From assembly GCF_009828025.1 (NCBI RefSeq), contig NZ_WTYA01000010.1, positions 1 to 64,000 on the forward strand: a stretch of DNA of 64,000 nt. Direction: 5' to 3'. Made by a program: the position numbers and the translations under genes. Source of the DNA: Qipengyuania algicida. GTDB lineage: Bacteria > Pseudomonadota > Alphaproteobacteria > Sphingomonadales > Sphingomonadaceae. Shown in pieces: positions 39,698 through 48,074 of this stretch (position 1 is its first letter; each line of letters begins with the position of its first letter). Below the pieces are notes generated by a model. It saw only the letters and a list, made by a program, of their open reading frames with translations, made no database searches and had not been told where the DNA came from.

Positions 39698-40824
39698 ACC
39701 AACACTCCGCTCCTTTTCTATAACTAACCCAGCTTCTCTGTCTGACCTTTCGGCATCAAACGAACTGAACGTCTCTAACACTTCCTGCCTCAAAGTCGCA
39801 AAGGTCGATAACCGTCATTGTGATGCTGTTGATGCGACGCGCGACTACCTCTCACTACGAAGACTGGACGTCAGCCAGCGCCAACAAAGCAGACGTCCAA
39901 GGACGCCAACTTGGCCGCCGAAACCAGCCCTTTATTCACGCAGCGGAATATGGCCTTTCCTGGGCCGGTAGCTGACTGTCCAGTTCTGCCATGGACCTAG
40001 GCGAAGCCGACGTTCGGCTTCGCGACCGGCGCTTCGTTGCCAGAAAGCGGCTGTTCGGCCGGCTGACACTGGCTCTGCTAGGAATTGCAGAGATTGGCGT
40101 GGGAAGCGGAAATTTATCATAAGCCTGCGCAAGCTAAGTATTTTCGATGTCTTTGACACATAGTAGTGCGCATCACCGCGTTGCGATTACGTTGGTTTCG
40201 TTAAGTGTGATGCTGGGGGCAGCATCGTTTTGTTCAATCTCGTGGCATCGCCACATTTTGGCTGTTTACTTCAATGTTGACCGGTTTGGTTCTTCTTCGC
40301 CGTGGTGAGCACGATTTTGGGCATCCGGTTTGCAGGCCGCCGAACACATTCGATTGCGCTTTTCGTGCTCGCGACCTCAACGATCAGCGCGACTGACTCG
40401 CTGCGACGCATATTGATCTATTGCGCAAGGGGGGACGCTTAACATCCAGCGTCTGCGAAACGTCGGAACGTCGGCATTGGTGAAATGGATGGTGGCGACG
40501 ACGGGATCGCTTGCGAGCGATAGCGCGCACTGGCTCCATTGGTCACTGTGCGAATACTTCGCTCAAGATCATCCTCATGGTCCCGACACCCAACCCCGCA
40601 TCAGTGACCGGCGAGGCAAAGCTTACGCTGGCAGGAGACTGGCCAAGCCTGGGGGCACCTGACCTTGCGCGCATCGACAAATTGAGCCGAAACGCGAACT
40701 CAGGTCACGAACCGTGCTGGATGAGCAAAAAATCAGCCGCAAAGGTTGCAGTTGTGTGTCGTGTTCTAAAGAAAGAAGCGTCTGCGATTGGAACCAGACT
40801 AGTGTCTGAACAGGGAGTCTTCAA
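39698..40824. other. Mostly gene-free stretch upstream of MarC
   Basis: No convincing intact gene. Around 40147-40442 two adjoining frames (MSLTHSSAHHRVAITLVSLS... then ...VVSTILGIRFAGRRTHSIAL...) look like a decayed small membrane gene but are interrupted by stops and a frameshift. The inverted repeat CAGAC-TAGT-GTCTG at 40796-40809 lies just before MarC. Confidence 0.4.
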
Positions 40825-41466
40825 ATGGACTATAGCGAACTCGCAAAGGCATTTGGCGCGTTTTTCGCCATCATGAATCCGTTTATCAACCTTCCGATAT
40901 TCCTCTCGTTGACCGAGGGTTTCTCGGTAGCGGAACAGCGCATGCTTGCGGTCAAGATCGCGATCTTTTCCGCCCTGATGTGCGTCATCATCCTGTTCGC
41001 CGGGCAGGAGATTATCGGCTTTTTTGGCATTTCGATCGATGAGTTTCGCGTTGCCGGCGGTGCGGTGCTGGCCGGGATCGCCTGGTCGATGCTGCATGGC
41101 GGCGGCATGACATCGCATCACGGCAGCGCCAGCGAACAGGCGCAGGTCAGCGATGTTGCGGGGCTGGCGTTCTATCCGATCACATTTCCAATGATCGTCG
41201 GGCCGGGCACGATTGCCACGCTGATCATCTATTCCGGTCACACGCAGAGCATGGAAGGAATGTTCTGGCTGATGGGAATCGTGGGCACGATCATCGTCCT
41301 GCTCTTCGTCGTGCTGTTTTTCGCCGCCCAGATCGGCAAGATCATGAGCCAGACACTGCGCACGATCACCACCCGCTTGATGGGCATGATCTTGCTGGCG
41401 ATCGCGGTGGATATGATTATTGCCGGGCTGACCAAGCTGCTGCCCGGCCTGGCAGGAGGCATGTAG
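40825..41466 (+). CDS. MarC-family integral membrane protein
   Basis: A 213-residue protein with six helices. The start MDYSELAKAFGAFFAIMNPFINLPIFLSLTEG has the conserved 'NPFxxxPxFLxLT' of MarC. Later segments GQEIIGFFGISIDEFRVAGGAVLAGIAW and FYPITFPMIVGPGTIATLIIYS (the MarC 'P-x-t-P-l-x-x-G-P-G' signature) complete the family pattern. MarC proteins were once linked to multiple antibiotic resistance, but a transport role is not established. It precedes the nitrobindin-like gene by 9 bp, so they are likely co-transcribed. Confidence 0.9.
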   Translation: MDYSELAKAFGAFFAIMNPFINLPIFLSLTEGFSVAEQRMLAVKIAIFSALMCVIILFAGQEIIGFFGISIDEFRVAGGAVLAGIAWSMLHGGGMTSHHGSASEQAQVSDVAGLAFYPITFPMIVGPGTIATLIIYSGHTQSMEGMFWLMGIVGTIIVLLFVVLFFAAQIGKIMSQTLRTITTRLMGMILLAIAVDMIIAGLTKLLPGLAGGM

Positions 41467-41475
41467 GAGCAAGTG

Positions 41476-42120
41476 ATGGACAGACTGGGTGACATCTTTA
41501 CCGAGCCGGATCCGATCGATCCCGACACGCTTGCCAATCTGGGGCCACTGCGGCGGCTCGCGGGGATCTGGGAAGGCAGATCAGGCAGCGATACGAGCCC
41601 GAAGGCCGACGGCCCTGAACATCGCGAATTCGTCGAACGCGCGGAGTTTCAGCCGATCGATCCGCAGGCCAACGGCCCGCAATTGCTCTATGGCCTGCGC
41701 TATCACATTCACATCAATGCGCCAGGTGAGGCGAGCACCTTCCATGACCAGATCGGATATTGGTTGTGGGAGCCGGCGACCGGGCTGATCATGCAGACGC
41801 TGGCGATTCCGCGCGGCCAAGTCGCGCTTGCTTGCGGGCATGTCGAGAATGACGGGAAACGGATCGTGGTCGCGGCGAAACGTGGCCAGACCGACTACGG
41901 TATCTGTTCATCGACCTTTCTCGAACAGGCCTTCCGAACCGACAGCTACCGGCTCCAGATCGACTTCGACGATGACGGAACGTGGAGTTACAGCGAAGAC
42001 ACGATCATGATGGTGCATGGTCAGAGCGAACCCTTCGTGCATCACGACAGCAGCCGGATGGCCAAGGTCGGCGAGCCTGATCTCAACCCGTGGCTGAAAA
42101 TCGCGAACGGCGGGAAGTAG
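41476..42120 (+). CDS. Nitrobindin-like heme-binding beta-barrel protein (DUF1794/THAP4-like)
   Basis: A 214-residue protein from ATG 41476 with AGGAG 10 bp upstream. The pattern RRLAGIWEGRSGSDTSPKADG, EHREFVERAEFQPIDPQANG, QLLYGLRYHIHIN, HDQIGYWLWEPATGLIMQTLAIPRGQ is that of the FABP-like nitrobindin family, which binds ferric heme in a ten-stranded barrel. The proximal His in nitrobindins lies in the C-terminal strands; candidates here are HHDS and MMVHGQ. A role in NO or peroxynitrite chemistry is inferred from the family. Confidence 0.78.
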   Translation: MDRLGDIFTEPDPIDPDTLANLGPLRRLAGIWEGRSGSDTSPKADGPEHREFVERAEFQPIDPQANGPQLLYGLRYHIHINAPGEASTFHDQIGYWLWEPATGLIMQTLAIPRGQVALACGHVENDGKRIVVAAKRGQTDYGICSSTFLEQAFRTDSYRLQIDFDDDGTWSYSEDTIMMVHGQSEPFVHHDSSRMAKVGEPDLNPWLKIANGGK

Positions 42121-42164
42121 CTGCGCACAGCAGGTCTCTTCCGCCCATCTCAAATGCCAGCGGC

Positions 42165-43364
42165 CTATTTCTGCGTGTTGATCAACCGATCGACGAGGTT
42201 CTTGTCTGACACCTCTTCGCCGGTCAGTGCCATTGCCAGCAGCTCGCTGCCCAGGATCGTGGGCGCGAAGACGATGTCGGGTTGAACCCGGCGAACTTTT
42301 TCCAGGTTGCGCGTATTGTTGACCGCGACGACGGTCCTGGCTGTGCCATCCAGCTCCTTCGCCGCCAGCACCACGAAGGCGTTGGTCGCATCGTCTTCCC
42401 CCAGCGCCATGATCGCTTCGGCGGTCGCGCCGGATGCATCTTTCAGCGTGTCGATATCGGTTGGATTGCCGATGACCACATCCGCTTCATCGGGAATGTC
42501 GTCACCCTTCGTGTCGAGAATGAAGATCACGCTTTTTCCGCGTTGGTGCAATTCGCGACAGGTGTTGAGCGCGAGATTGGACCGGCTGACAATGATATAG
42601 TGGCCCGACATCTTCATGGTCCGTTCCTTTCCGACGAGGAAGTTATGCACCCGGTTTTGCAGGAACGGGAGCAGTACCGTGCTGACGGCAGTGGCAAATA
42701 CAGTCAGGCCCAGGATAATGAGCGAAATGACATAGAGCCGTGCGCCGGGAGTCGTGGGGTAGATATCGCCATAACCGACCGTCGACATGGTCACGATGGT
42801 AAAATAGAACGCTGTACCCAGATCCGCGATGGGTTTGGAAAACTGGGTACCCATCATCAAACTGCCCAGTACGCCATAAGCGGTGACGAGCACGAGGCTG
42901 CCGACAGAGAAGATCGATGCGGCAGCAACGCTGGTATGATTGAACTGGGCCCGAAAAAGATACAGCGCGGCGAGCAACACCAGTTCCAGCAGTCCGAGCA
43001 GGAAGTGTGTGTCGGAAGCGGCGAGCCAAAACGCGATATTGATCGCCATCAGCAGCGTCACCACCACCCAGGCGAGGCGCGAGCGTAGCGCCAGGCCGAT
43101 CGACATAATCACCATGAACACACCCGACACCGTTCGGTGTGCCCCGCTCAACAGGCCCGACACCAAGATGCTGGAAAGGTTCTGAAGACCCGCGATGGAC
43201 AGTCCGCTTGTACGAAGGTCGTTCCACAAGCTGCCGAGCTGGATGAAACCCATCACCAGCACGCCTGCTGCAATCAGCAAATGAGAATACTGTCGGAAAC
43301 GCGTGGTCAGCCTGATGGGATTGAGGAGTGATAGTTGCATGAGTTTTTTGTCATCTTCGCTCAC
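42165..43364 (-). CDS. Potassium channel with RCK/TrkA-N domain (Kch-like)
   Basis: A 399-residue protein. About six helices fill residues 25-235. The pore loop carries the K+ selectivity filter (FTIVTMSTVGYGDIYPTTPGARLY, TVGYGD near residue 198). A cytosolic TrkA-N/RCK domain follows (GHYIIVSRSNLALNTCRELHQRGKSVIFILDTKGDDIPDEADVVIGNPTDIDTLKDAS). Its nucleotide loop is degenerate, with SRSNLA where GxGxxG is usual. The domain order matches E. coli Kch-type six-helix channels. It is transcribed convergently with the nitrobindin-like gene. Confidence 0.88.
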   Translation of the reverse strand: MSEDDKKLMQLSLLNPIRLTTRFRQYSHLLIAAGVLVMGFIQLGSLWNDLRTSGLSIAGLQNLSSILVSGLLSGAHRTVSGVFMVIMSIGLALRSRLAWVVVTLLMAINIAFWLAASDTHFLLGLLELVLLAALYLFRAQFNHTSVAAASIFSVGSLVLVTAYGVLGSLMMGTQFSKPIADLGTAFYFTIVTMSTVGYGDIYPTTPGARLYVISLIILGLTVFATAVSTVLLPFLQNRVHNFLVGKERTMKMSGHYIIVSRSNLALNTCRELHQRGKSVIFILDTKGDDIPDEADVVIGNPTDIDTLKDASGATAEAIMALGEDDATNAFVVLAAKELDGTARTVVAVNNTRNLEKVRRVQPDIVFAPTILGSELLAMALTGEEVSDKNLVDRLINTQK

Positions 43365-43970
43365 GCGTTAACCTGCTCCATCGAATACCGCATCATCGGG
43401 ATTTGCGCGATGCAACCTTTGCGAGTCCAACTCGCCGACACTCGATAAAGCAACATTGCACCCTGCTTAACTCAAAAACTGACGGCCCGGAACCTTCTTG
43501 GGTTCTGGGGAACGAGGCCGTGTCTTCACACAATGCAGCCCCTACTGCCCTGAACAAACGGCAGCTTTCGGCTGAGTTCGCGGAACTTTCGAAGGACCGA
43601 ATTTGGGGCGCGTAGCTGCCATCTGACATGGTCGCAACGAAGGGCAGCTATCCGCAAGCTGAACCCTAAAACCTGCCCTTCCGGATCGTCTAACGAAGCA
43701 CTCGTTCTGAGCGCTTATTTGGTCTGTGTAAATGACGGTCAGCTTCCCGTATATTCGACCCAAGTTTGGTCAATCTTGACCATCGAAAAATACAGCCATT
43801 CCAACTTGAGCGGACTGATGCCCGCTTCTCGCAACTTCGTAAAAATCCGCGAACTACTGGCGTTAGGGCGCAAATCTGCGATAGCTACCTTTCATTTTGA
43901 TGGTCGTAAAAGACCTGTCCTCAGGTAATGGCCCAACCAGTTGGCGACCGGGTGCTCCGGTACTTCTGCG
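43365..43970. other. Gene-free stretch
   Basis: About 600 bp with only short, low-quality frames and no recognisable motif, RNA or repeat. Confidence 0.5.
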
Positions 43971-44369
43971 TCAGGGACCCTGAAGCTCCGCGAGAAGATA
44001 ATCCCTCATCTTAGCAATCGCCTCTCCGTTCCCCTCGATCATCACTTCCAGCGCGGAGCGGCCCGCACATACCGCGGCAGTGTTGGGCGCCCTCATCCAG
44101 GCGGCAGCGTAATCGCGTCTGGGCACAAGTGTATTAATCGCCTCGAAGATCTCGAGCAGATACCGCACTCGTAGAGTGATTTCTGTTGGAACGTCCTTCA
44201 TTGGCAAATTGCGTAGCGCCGCAAGTTCGGTTGCCGAACCCAATCCCAAGACTTTCCATTGTTCCTGCGAAGTCATGGACCAGACTCTGCTCAGCCCCTC
44301 AAAGGCCCGCATGGTCGCGCTACTAGCGCGGTCGGTTGTCGAACCGTTATTGGCGTCAGTCTCAGCCAT
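43971..44369 (-). CDS. ParS/Xre-type antitoxin-like protein (DUF2384 domain)
   Basis: A 132-residue protein from ATG 44369 (MAETDANNGSTTDRASSATMRAF). Residues 20-60 are helical, and the C-terminal part TLRVRYLLEIFEAINTLVPR, then AWMRAPNTAAVCAGRSALEVMIEGNGEAIAKMRDYLLAEL, matches the MbcA/ParS/Xre toxin-binding domain (PN..F.GRSAL-x-x-M...G.....V/MR-x-YL). Such antitoxins neutralise RES-domain toxins. No RES toxin gene follows; downstream DNA is gene-free. It is the last gene of the leftward operon from the LexA box at 45223-45237 and overlaps the preceding frame by 8 bp. Confidence 0.7.
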   Translation of the reverse strand: MAETDANNGSTTDRASSATMRAFEGLSRVWSMTSQEQWKVLGLGSATELAALRNLPMKDVPTEITLRVRYLLEIFEAINTLVPRRDYAAAWMRAPNTAAVCAGRSALEVMIEGNGEAIAKMRDYLLAELQGP

Positions 44370-44619
44370 GTGCCGCCTCCCACCATGCCGCCCATTCTTT
44401 ATCCAGTAGGACGCGGCCTTCGTCGCTCGCCAGCGGGCGAGCGAATTTGCCGAAGCCAGTCGCGAGTATCTCCCGCGCCGGAAGCAGCAGATGGACATGC
44501 GGCGCCCCCGGGCGGGCGGCGCGGGACGGGACGTGCATCACGCAGATTGCTCCCACGTGATGCAATCTTACCAAACGCTCGAGTGCGAAGGCGCGAGCTA
44601 TTTCCCAAGCTTCATGCAA
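44362..44619 (-). CDS. MobA/relaxase-like fragment, coupled
   Basis: An 85-residue frame starting TTG at 44619 (MHEAWEIARAFALERLVRLH). It contains VMHVPSRAARPGAPHVHLLL and FGKFARPLASDEGRVLLDKEWAAWW, resembling the conserved core of MobA/MobL-type relaxases (the HVH metal-binding histidines) found on sphingomonad plasmids. A full relaxase is several hundred residues, so this is a domain fragment or small standalone relative. Both ends overlap its neighbours (8 bp each), which is unusual for a random remnant. Confidence 0.5.
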   Translation of the reverse strand: MHEAWEIARAFALERLVRLHHVGAICVMHVPSRAARPGAPHVHLLLPAREILATGFGKFARPLASDEGRVLLDKEWAAWWEAAHG

Positions 44620-44998
44620 CCGTATTGACTGGGGGCATTTCTTCCACCTCCGGGAACCTTAAGGTCACCGCCACCACGAGATCGACGATATTGAAGCCTT
44701 GCTCATCGTAGGTCCGTGATAGTCGTTGGGGGTCCAACAATTCGTCATTCGCTGCGGGCGGTAAGAGCACATCACGCCGAAAGCAGGTCGGCTCGCGCCA
44801 CGGCGCTGTCCGATCCTCTGGTTTCAAGACAGGGTACAGACGCCGGAATACAGCGCCCTCGGCCGTCGCAATGCATTCATCGCCAGGGTTCGCCTGTATT
44901 ACCCCGAAGCTGAGGTTCTTCGTCTTTCCAACGACTGGCGCGTAATCGAGTCCAGGTGGTGCCGAGTGCTTTTTTATCGCGGCCTTCTTAGTCGCCAT
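44612..44998 (-). CDS. Hypothetical protein (128 aa) in LexA-box operon copy 3
   Basis: A 128-residue soluble protein, MATKKAAIKKHSAPPGLDYAPVVGKTKNLSFGVIQANPGDECIATAEGAVFRRLYPVLKP..., with a lysine-rich start and an alternating pattern later (FNIVDLVVAVTLRFPEVEEMPP). No family was recognised. It begins 1 bp after the stop of the chimeric ORF at 45000 and overlaps the relaxase-like gene by 8 bp, so it sits in a compact four-ORF leftward operon under the LexA box at 45223. Confidence 0.52.
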   Translation of the reverse strand: MATKKAAIKKHSAPPGLDYAPVVGKTKNLSFGVIQANPGDECIATAEGAVFRRLYPVLKPEDRTAPWREPTCFRRDVLLPPAANDELLDPQRLSRTYDEQGFNIVDLVVAVTLRFPEVEEMPPVNTVA

Positions 44999-44999
44999 C

Positions 45000-45212
45000 T
45001 TACCGCACCCCCTTGCGGATGACCGGGCACGTCGTCGGGAAACTCGCTCCGATCGGTCGAAACGACGCGGCGGCGCAATGGCCTCTCAGGAAAATCATAT
45101 GGGAAACCTCTTGTTTGATGCTGCTTGCGCCACCGCGGCGCGAACAGGAGGGAGCGCAGCTTAGCGCGAGCTCAAGGTGCGAACTAAGGGAGTGGAGATC
45201 GATTCGGGGCAT
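45000..45212 (-). pseudogene. Truncated, chimeric copy of the SOS-operon small protein (copy 3)
   Basis: MPRIDLHSLSSHLELALSCAPS (about 22 residues, to 45147) matches the copies at 1029 and 31687. The frame then continues in unrelated sequence (CSRRGGASSIKQEV...) to a TAA at 45000-45002. The SOS leader and the translation start are kept but the protein is replaced. Confidence 0.55.
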
Positions 45213-45222
45213 GGATAAATGA

Positions 45223-45237
45223 GAACATAAAAGGAAC
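45223..45237 (-). promoter_or_regulatory. LexA (SOS) box, copy 3
   Basis: GTTC-CTTTTAT-GTTC on the minus strand, 10 bp before ATG 45212. It heads the operon of the chimeric ORF, the 128-residue protein, the relaxase-like fragment and the antitoxin. Confidence 0.75.
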
Positions 45238-45332
45238 ATGTCTGCAAGATGGCGCTCACATTCTGTCCGCTTTTAGCGCTCGTCAAAGCGCATCTGCATG
45301 TCACAATTGTTGGGGAAAGCGGACGTTGCTAT

Positions 45333-45564
45333 TCAGCAGGTCTTGCCACGTGATGCAGCGAAAGCGAAGATGCCTGACAGGGGTCCGATGCAGCACAGGA
45401 TGATCAACAGTACCGCTGCTTTGTCCTCGCGCCCGATCACCAAAAGCGTCAGGAGGATAATTAAGGAAAGGAGGTTGCCAGCAGCGAGCCAGCCGAAGCG
45501 TCCGTCCTTTGGTCCAGCAGCATTAGCTATGCACAAAGCGCCCAGCAGTGCGAAAAGAAAGAAC
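45333..45564 (-). pseudogene. 3' part of the duplicated 120-aa membrane protein gene
   Basis: Encodes FFLFALLGALCIANAAGPKD through to ASRGKTC identically to the intact copy at 32035-32397. The first 40 or so residues are missing, replaced by the IS1182 fragment read in antisense. Confidence 0.75.
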
Positions 45565-45833
45565 TGGCAGCACGCAAGATCATGCGCTCGGTCCACGAAG
45601 GCGCGCGTGACTTGGCACGCGATATCGCCACCAGCGATGCCTATCTCGTCTCGCGCCGACAGCGAAAGAAGGTCGAGATGCTGTTCGCGCACCTCAAACG
45701 CATCCTCAAGCTCGATCGCTTGCGCCTGCGCGGTCCCAACGGAGCAAACGACAAGTTCCATCTTGCCGCCGCAGCCTAAAACCTCCGCAAGCTGGCCAAG
45801 ATGAAGCCGATCCCGGGCCTCGTACCCGCCTGA
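45565..45833 (+). pseudogene. IS1182-family transposase, C-terminal fragment with nonsense codon
   Basis: Reads AARKIMRSVHEGARDLARDI, VSRRQRKKVEMLFAHLKRIL, KLDRLRLRGPNGANDKFHLA, the C-terminal signature of IS1182 DDE transposases. The expected Gln before NLRKLAKM is a TAA (45777-45779), and the frame ends properly with TGA at 45831-45833. The N-terminal three quarters are missing. Confidence 0.75.
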
Positions 45834-46170
45834 CCGGGACGCAAAGGCCGCTCGCCCACTATCCGCGGAACAACCCTGGTAGCGACAGCAGCGACTTCTT
45901 CAACAGAATAGACAAAAAAACAGACGTAGCGCCAAAAAATCGACTTCCCGATAACGGTTGTCCATTCAGGGGTCGAATTATGTCACATCCTAGTCCGTCA
46001 ACCGACAGTTAGGTTTGACATTCATTCACTATAAGCAAAATCTTGAGTCACTGAATATGCTCAAAAATATCAAAGAATAAATACTGCAGTTATTTTACGA
46101 TTTTACAGACAGAAATCGCTGCCAGATATTCTTCACTGGTATCCGTGGTGTCTCGGACAATAGACAAGCG
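45834..46170. other. Gene-free stretch, end of IS1182 relic and AT-rich spacer
   Basis: The first 100 bp are probably IS1182 3' non-coding sequence. The remainder (from about 46010) is AT-rich and holds no ORF. It lies downstream of the BCCT gene. Confidence 0.45.
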
Positions 46171-47721
46171 TCAATTAATCTTTCTATTCACGTCGCAATA
46201 CAACATCCGGATCAATCCCCAGGCCATGGCAAGCAGAACTAGAGCGAAGGGCAGTCCGGTCACGATCGCGGCTGTCTGCAACGCGGTCAGCCCGCCAGCC
46301 CATAGCAGAGTGCCAGCCAAAATGCCGATGGCGATGGCCCAGGTCACCCGTGGCACGAAGCCAGCATGATGATGCCCGCCCGACGCGATCATGGCCGTCA
46401 CCAATGCGCCCGAATCCGCCGAAGTCACGAAGAAGGTCGTCACGATGAGGATCGCCAGACCTGAAAGGAACTCGGCGAAGGGATAGTGGGCGAAGAACGC
46501 GAACAGCGCGTCGGGCATGCTGTCGTTTACTGCCGCCGACAGGCCGCCATGCCCGAACAGCTCGATATAGAGCGCGCTGTCACCGAAGATCGTCATCCAC
46601 ACGAAGGTGAACAGTACCGGTACGAACAATACGCCGCCCAGGAATTCGCGTACTGTGCGGCCATAGGATATGCGCGCGATGAAGATGCCGACGAAGGGCG
46701 ACCAGCTGATCCACCAGGCCCAATAAAAAATCGTCCAATTGGTCTGCCAGTCGCCGCGATTGTAGGTTTCGGTCCAGGTCGACAGATAGACGAAGCGCTG
46801 CACGTAATAGCCGATGTTCTGGACGAAGGCGTCGAGCAGGAAAACCGTCGGCCCGAGCACGAAGACCGCGATCATCAGCGCAACCGCCAGCCCCATGTTG
46901 ATTTCCGAGAGGCGCTTGATCCCGGTATCCAGCCCAAGCGCGACCGACAGCGTCGCCATAGCGGTGATGATGGCGATAATGATCGCCTTGCTCAGACCGT
47001 TTTCGGGAACACCAGCGAGCAGATCCAGCCCTGCATTCACCTGCGATGCGCCAAAGCCCAGCGATGCCGCGACCCCGCAGACGGTAGCGACGATTGCCAA
47101 TATGTCGATCACATCGACCAGCCAGGACGGAATTTTGGGAAAGCAGGCGCTCAGAAACGATCCGATGCTCAGATTCAATCCGCGATTGAAAGCGACATAG
47201 GCGAGGCCCAGCCCGATCAGCGCATAGATTGCCCAGGCATGCAGTCCCCAGTGCAGGAACACCAACCCCATGGCGTGCTGGGCATTGCCAGCCAGCCCGC
47301 GTGGCAGGCTGGCGTTGGGATTGGAAAAGGCGCTGGCCGGGGGATTGGAGAAATGCATCACCGGCTCGGCCACACCATAGAACATCAGGCCGATGCCCAT
47401 CCCGGCGCTGAAAAGCATCGCAAACCATGTGGCGCGCGAATATTGCGGCTTTGCGTCCTTTCCACCCAGCCGAAGCTCGCCCGTGCGCGTGACCGCGAGG
47501 AAGATACACGCCACCAGCAATATGTTGACCGTCAGGATTAACAGCCAGCCGAAGCTGTGTGTCGCGACCGATTGCACCGCACCGAACCGCTCCGCTGCGA
47601 GATCGGGGTTTGCAAAGGCTGCAAGAATAAACAGCCCGATGACCGCGATTGCCCCGAAGAACACAGAGGGTTTGAAAGCGGGTGCGTCAGAACTGCCGGT
47701 AGAGGGATTTGATGCCACCAA
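46171..47721 (-). CDS. BCCT-family transporter (betaine/choline/carnitine type)
   Basis: A 516-residue, 12-helix transporter. Diagnostic segments are the glycine-rich TM motif FSAGMGIGLMFYGVAEPVMHF (residues about 103-123), and the substrate box WTIFYWAWWISWSPFVGIFIARIS, in which stacked Trp residues coordinate the quaternary amine. It lacks the long C-terminal cytosolic domain of E. coli BetT, so it is more like CaiT/BetP-core proteins. It imports betaine-type compounds or dimethylsulfoniopropionate. It is divergent from TonB receptor 3, with a 350-bp AT-rich region between. Confidence 0.9.
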   Translation of the reverse strand: MVASNPSTGSSDAPAFKPSVFFGAIAVIGLFILAAFANPDLAAERFGAVQSVATHSFGWLLILTVNILLVACIFLAVTRTGELRLGGKDAKPQYSRATWFAMLFSAGMGIGLMFYGVAEPVMHFSNPPASAFSNPNASLPRGLAGNAQHAMGLVFLHWGLHAWAIYALIGLGLAYVAFNRGLNLSIGSFLSACFPKIPSWLVDVIDILAIVATVCGVAASLGFGASQVNAGLDLLAGVPENGLSKAIIIAIITAMATLSVALGLDTGIKRLSEINMGLAVALMIAVFVLGPTVFLLDAFVQNIGYYVQRFVYLSTWTETYNRGDWQTNWTIFYWAWWISWSPFVGIFIARISYGRTVREFLGGVLFVPVLFTFVWMTIFGDSALYIELFGHGGLSAAVNDSMPDALFAFFAHYPFAEFLSGLAILIVTTFFVTSADSGALVTAMIASGGHHHAGFVPRVTWAIAIGILAGTLLWAGGLTALQTAAIVTGLPFALVLLAMAWGLIRMLYCDVNRKIN

Positions 47722-48074
47722 CGTGCCCCTTAAGTAATAAGATGATGGTATTTGAATTGCGTAGTAAAGAAATTTATTTTGAAAATATAAAAATCTCTCT
47801 TCTGCGCTGAATGCGGAACTCTATAAAAATATAGAAGGAATGCCTTTAAGATTGTTCCCGATTAGCTAAAATGTTGCGTCTTTGCAACGGTTGGGTTTGA
47901 CTCTTTCCGTTTCAGGGTCGTTGCTGTGGAGTCGGGGGAATTAGATTGTTAGCAGGCCGAAGCTTGGGAAAATCGTTATTCTCGATCCCGAATTACGGCA
48001 TTCTCGCCATGATTTTCTAAGCGATACGATCCGCGCCGCCCTTGCGGCGATTGATTGCAATGAGGGGTATCTCG
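47722..48074. promoter_or_regulatory. AT-rich divergent promoter region, BCCT / TonB receptor 3
   Basis: The block 47735-47880 is markedly AT-rich compared with its surroundings and must contain the BCCT promoter. No operator palindrome or riboswitch was recognised. The receptor promoter lies near 47960-48060. Confidence 0.45.

Larger units (their letters stand above)
45218..45564. repeat. Long duplicate, copy B (matches 31920-32266)
   Basis: Carries the LexA box, intergenic repeat and the 3' part of the 120-residue membrane gene (the stop codon at 45333-45335). It ends precisely at 45564, where the IS1182 fragment begins. Confidence 0.8.

Noticed and set aside
43971..44369. A complete RES-Xre toxin-antitoxin pair
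   Set aside because: Only the antitoxin-like domain is present; no RES-domain reading frame lies within 600 bp on either side.
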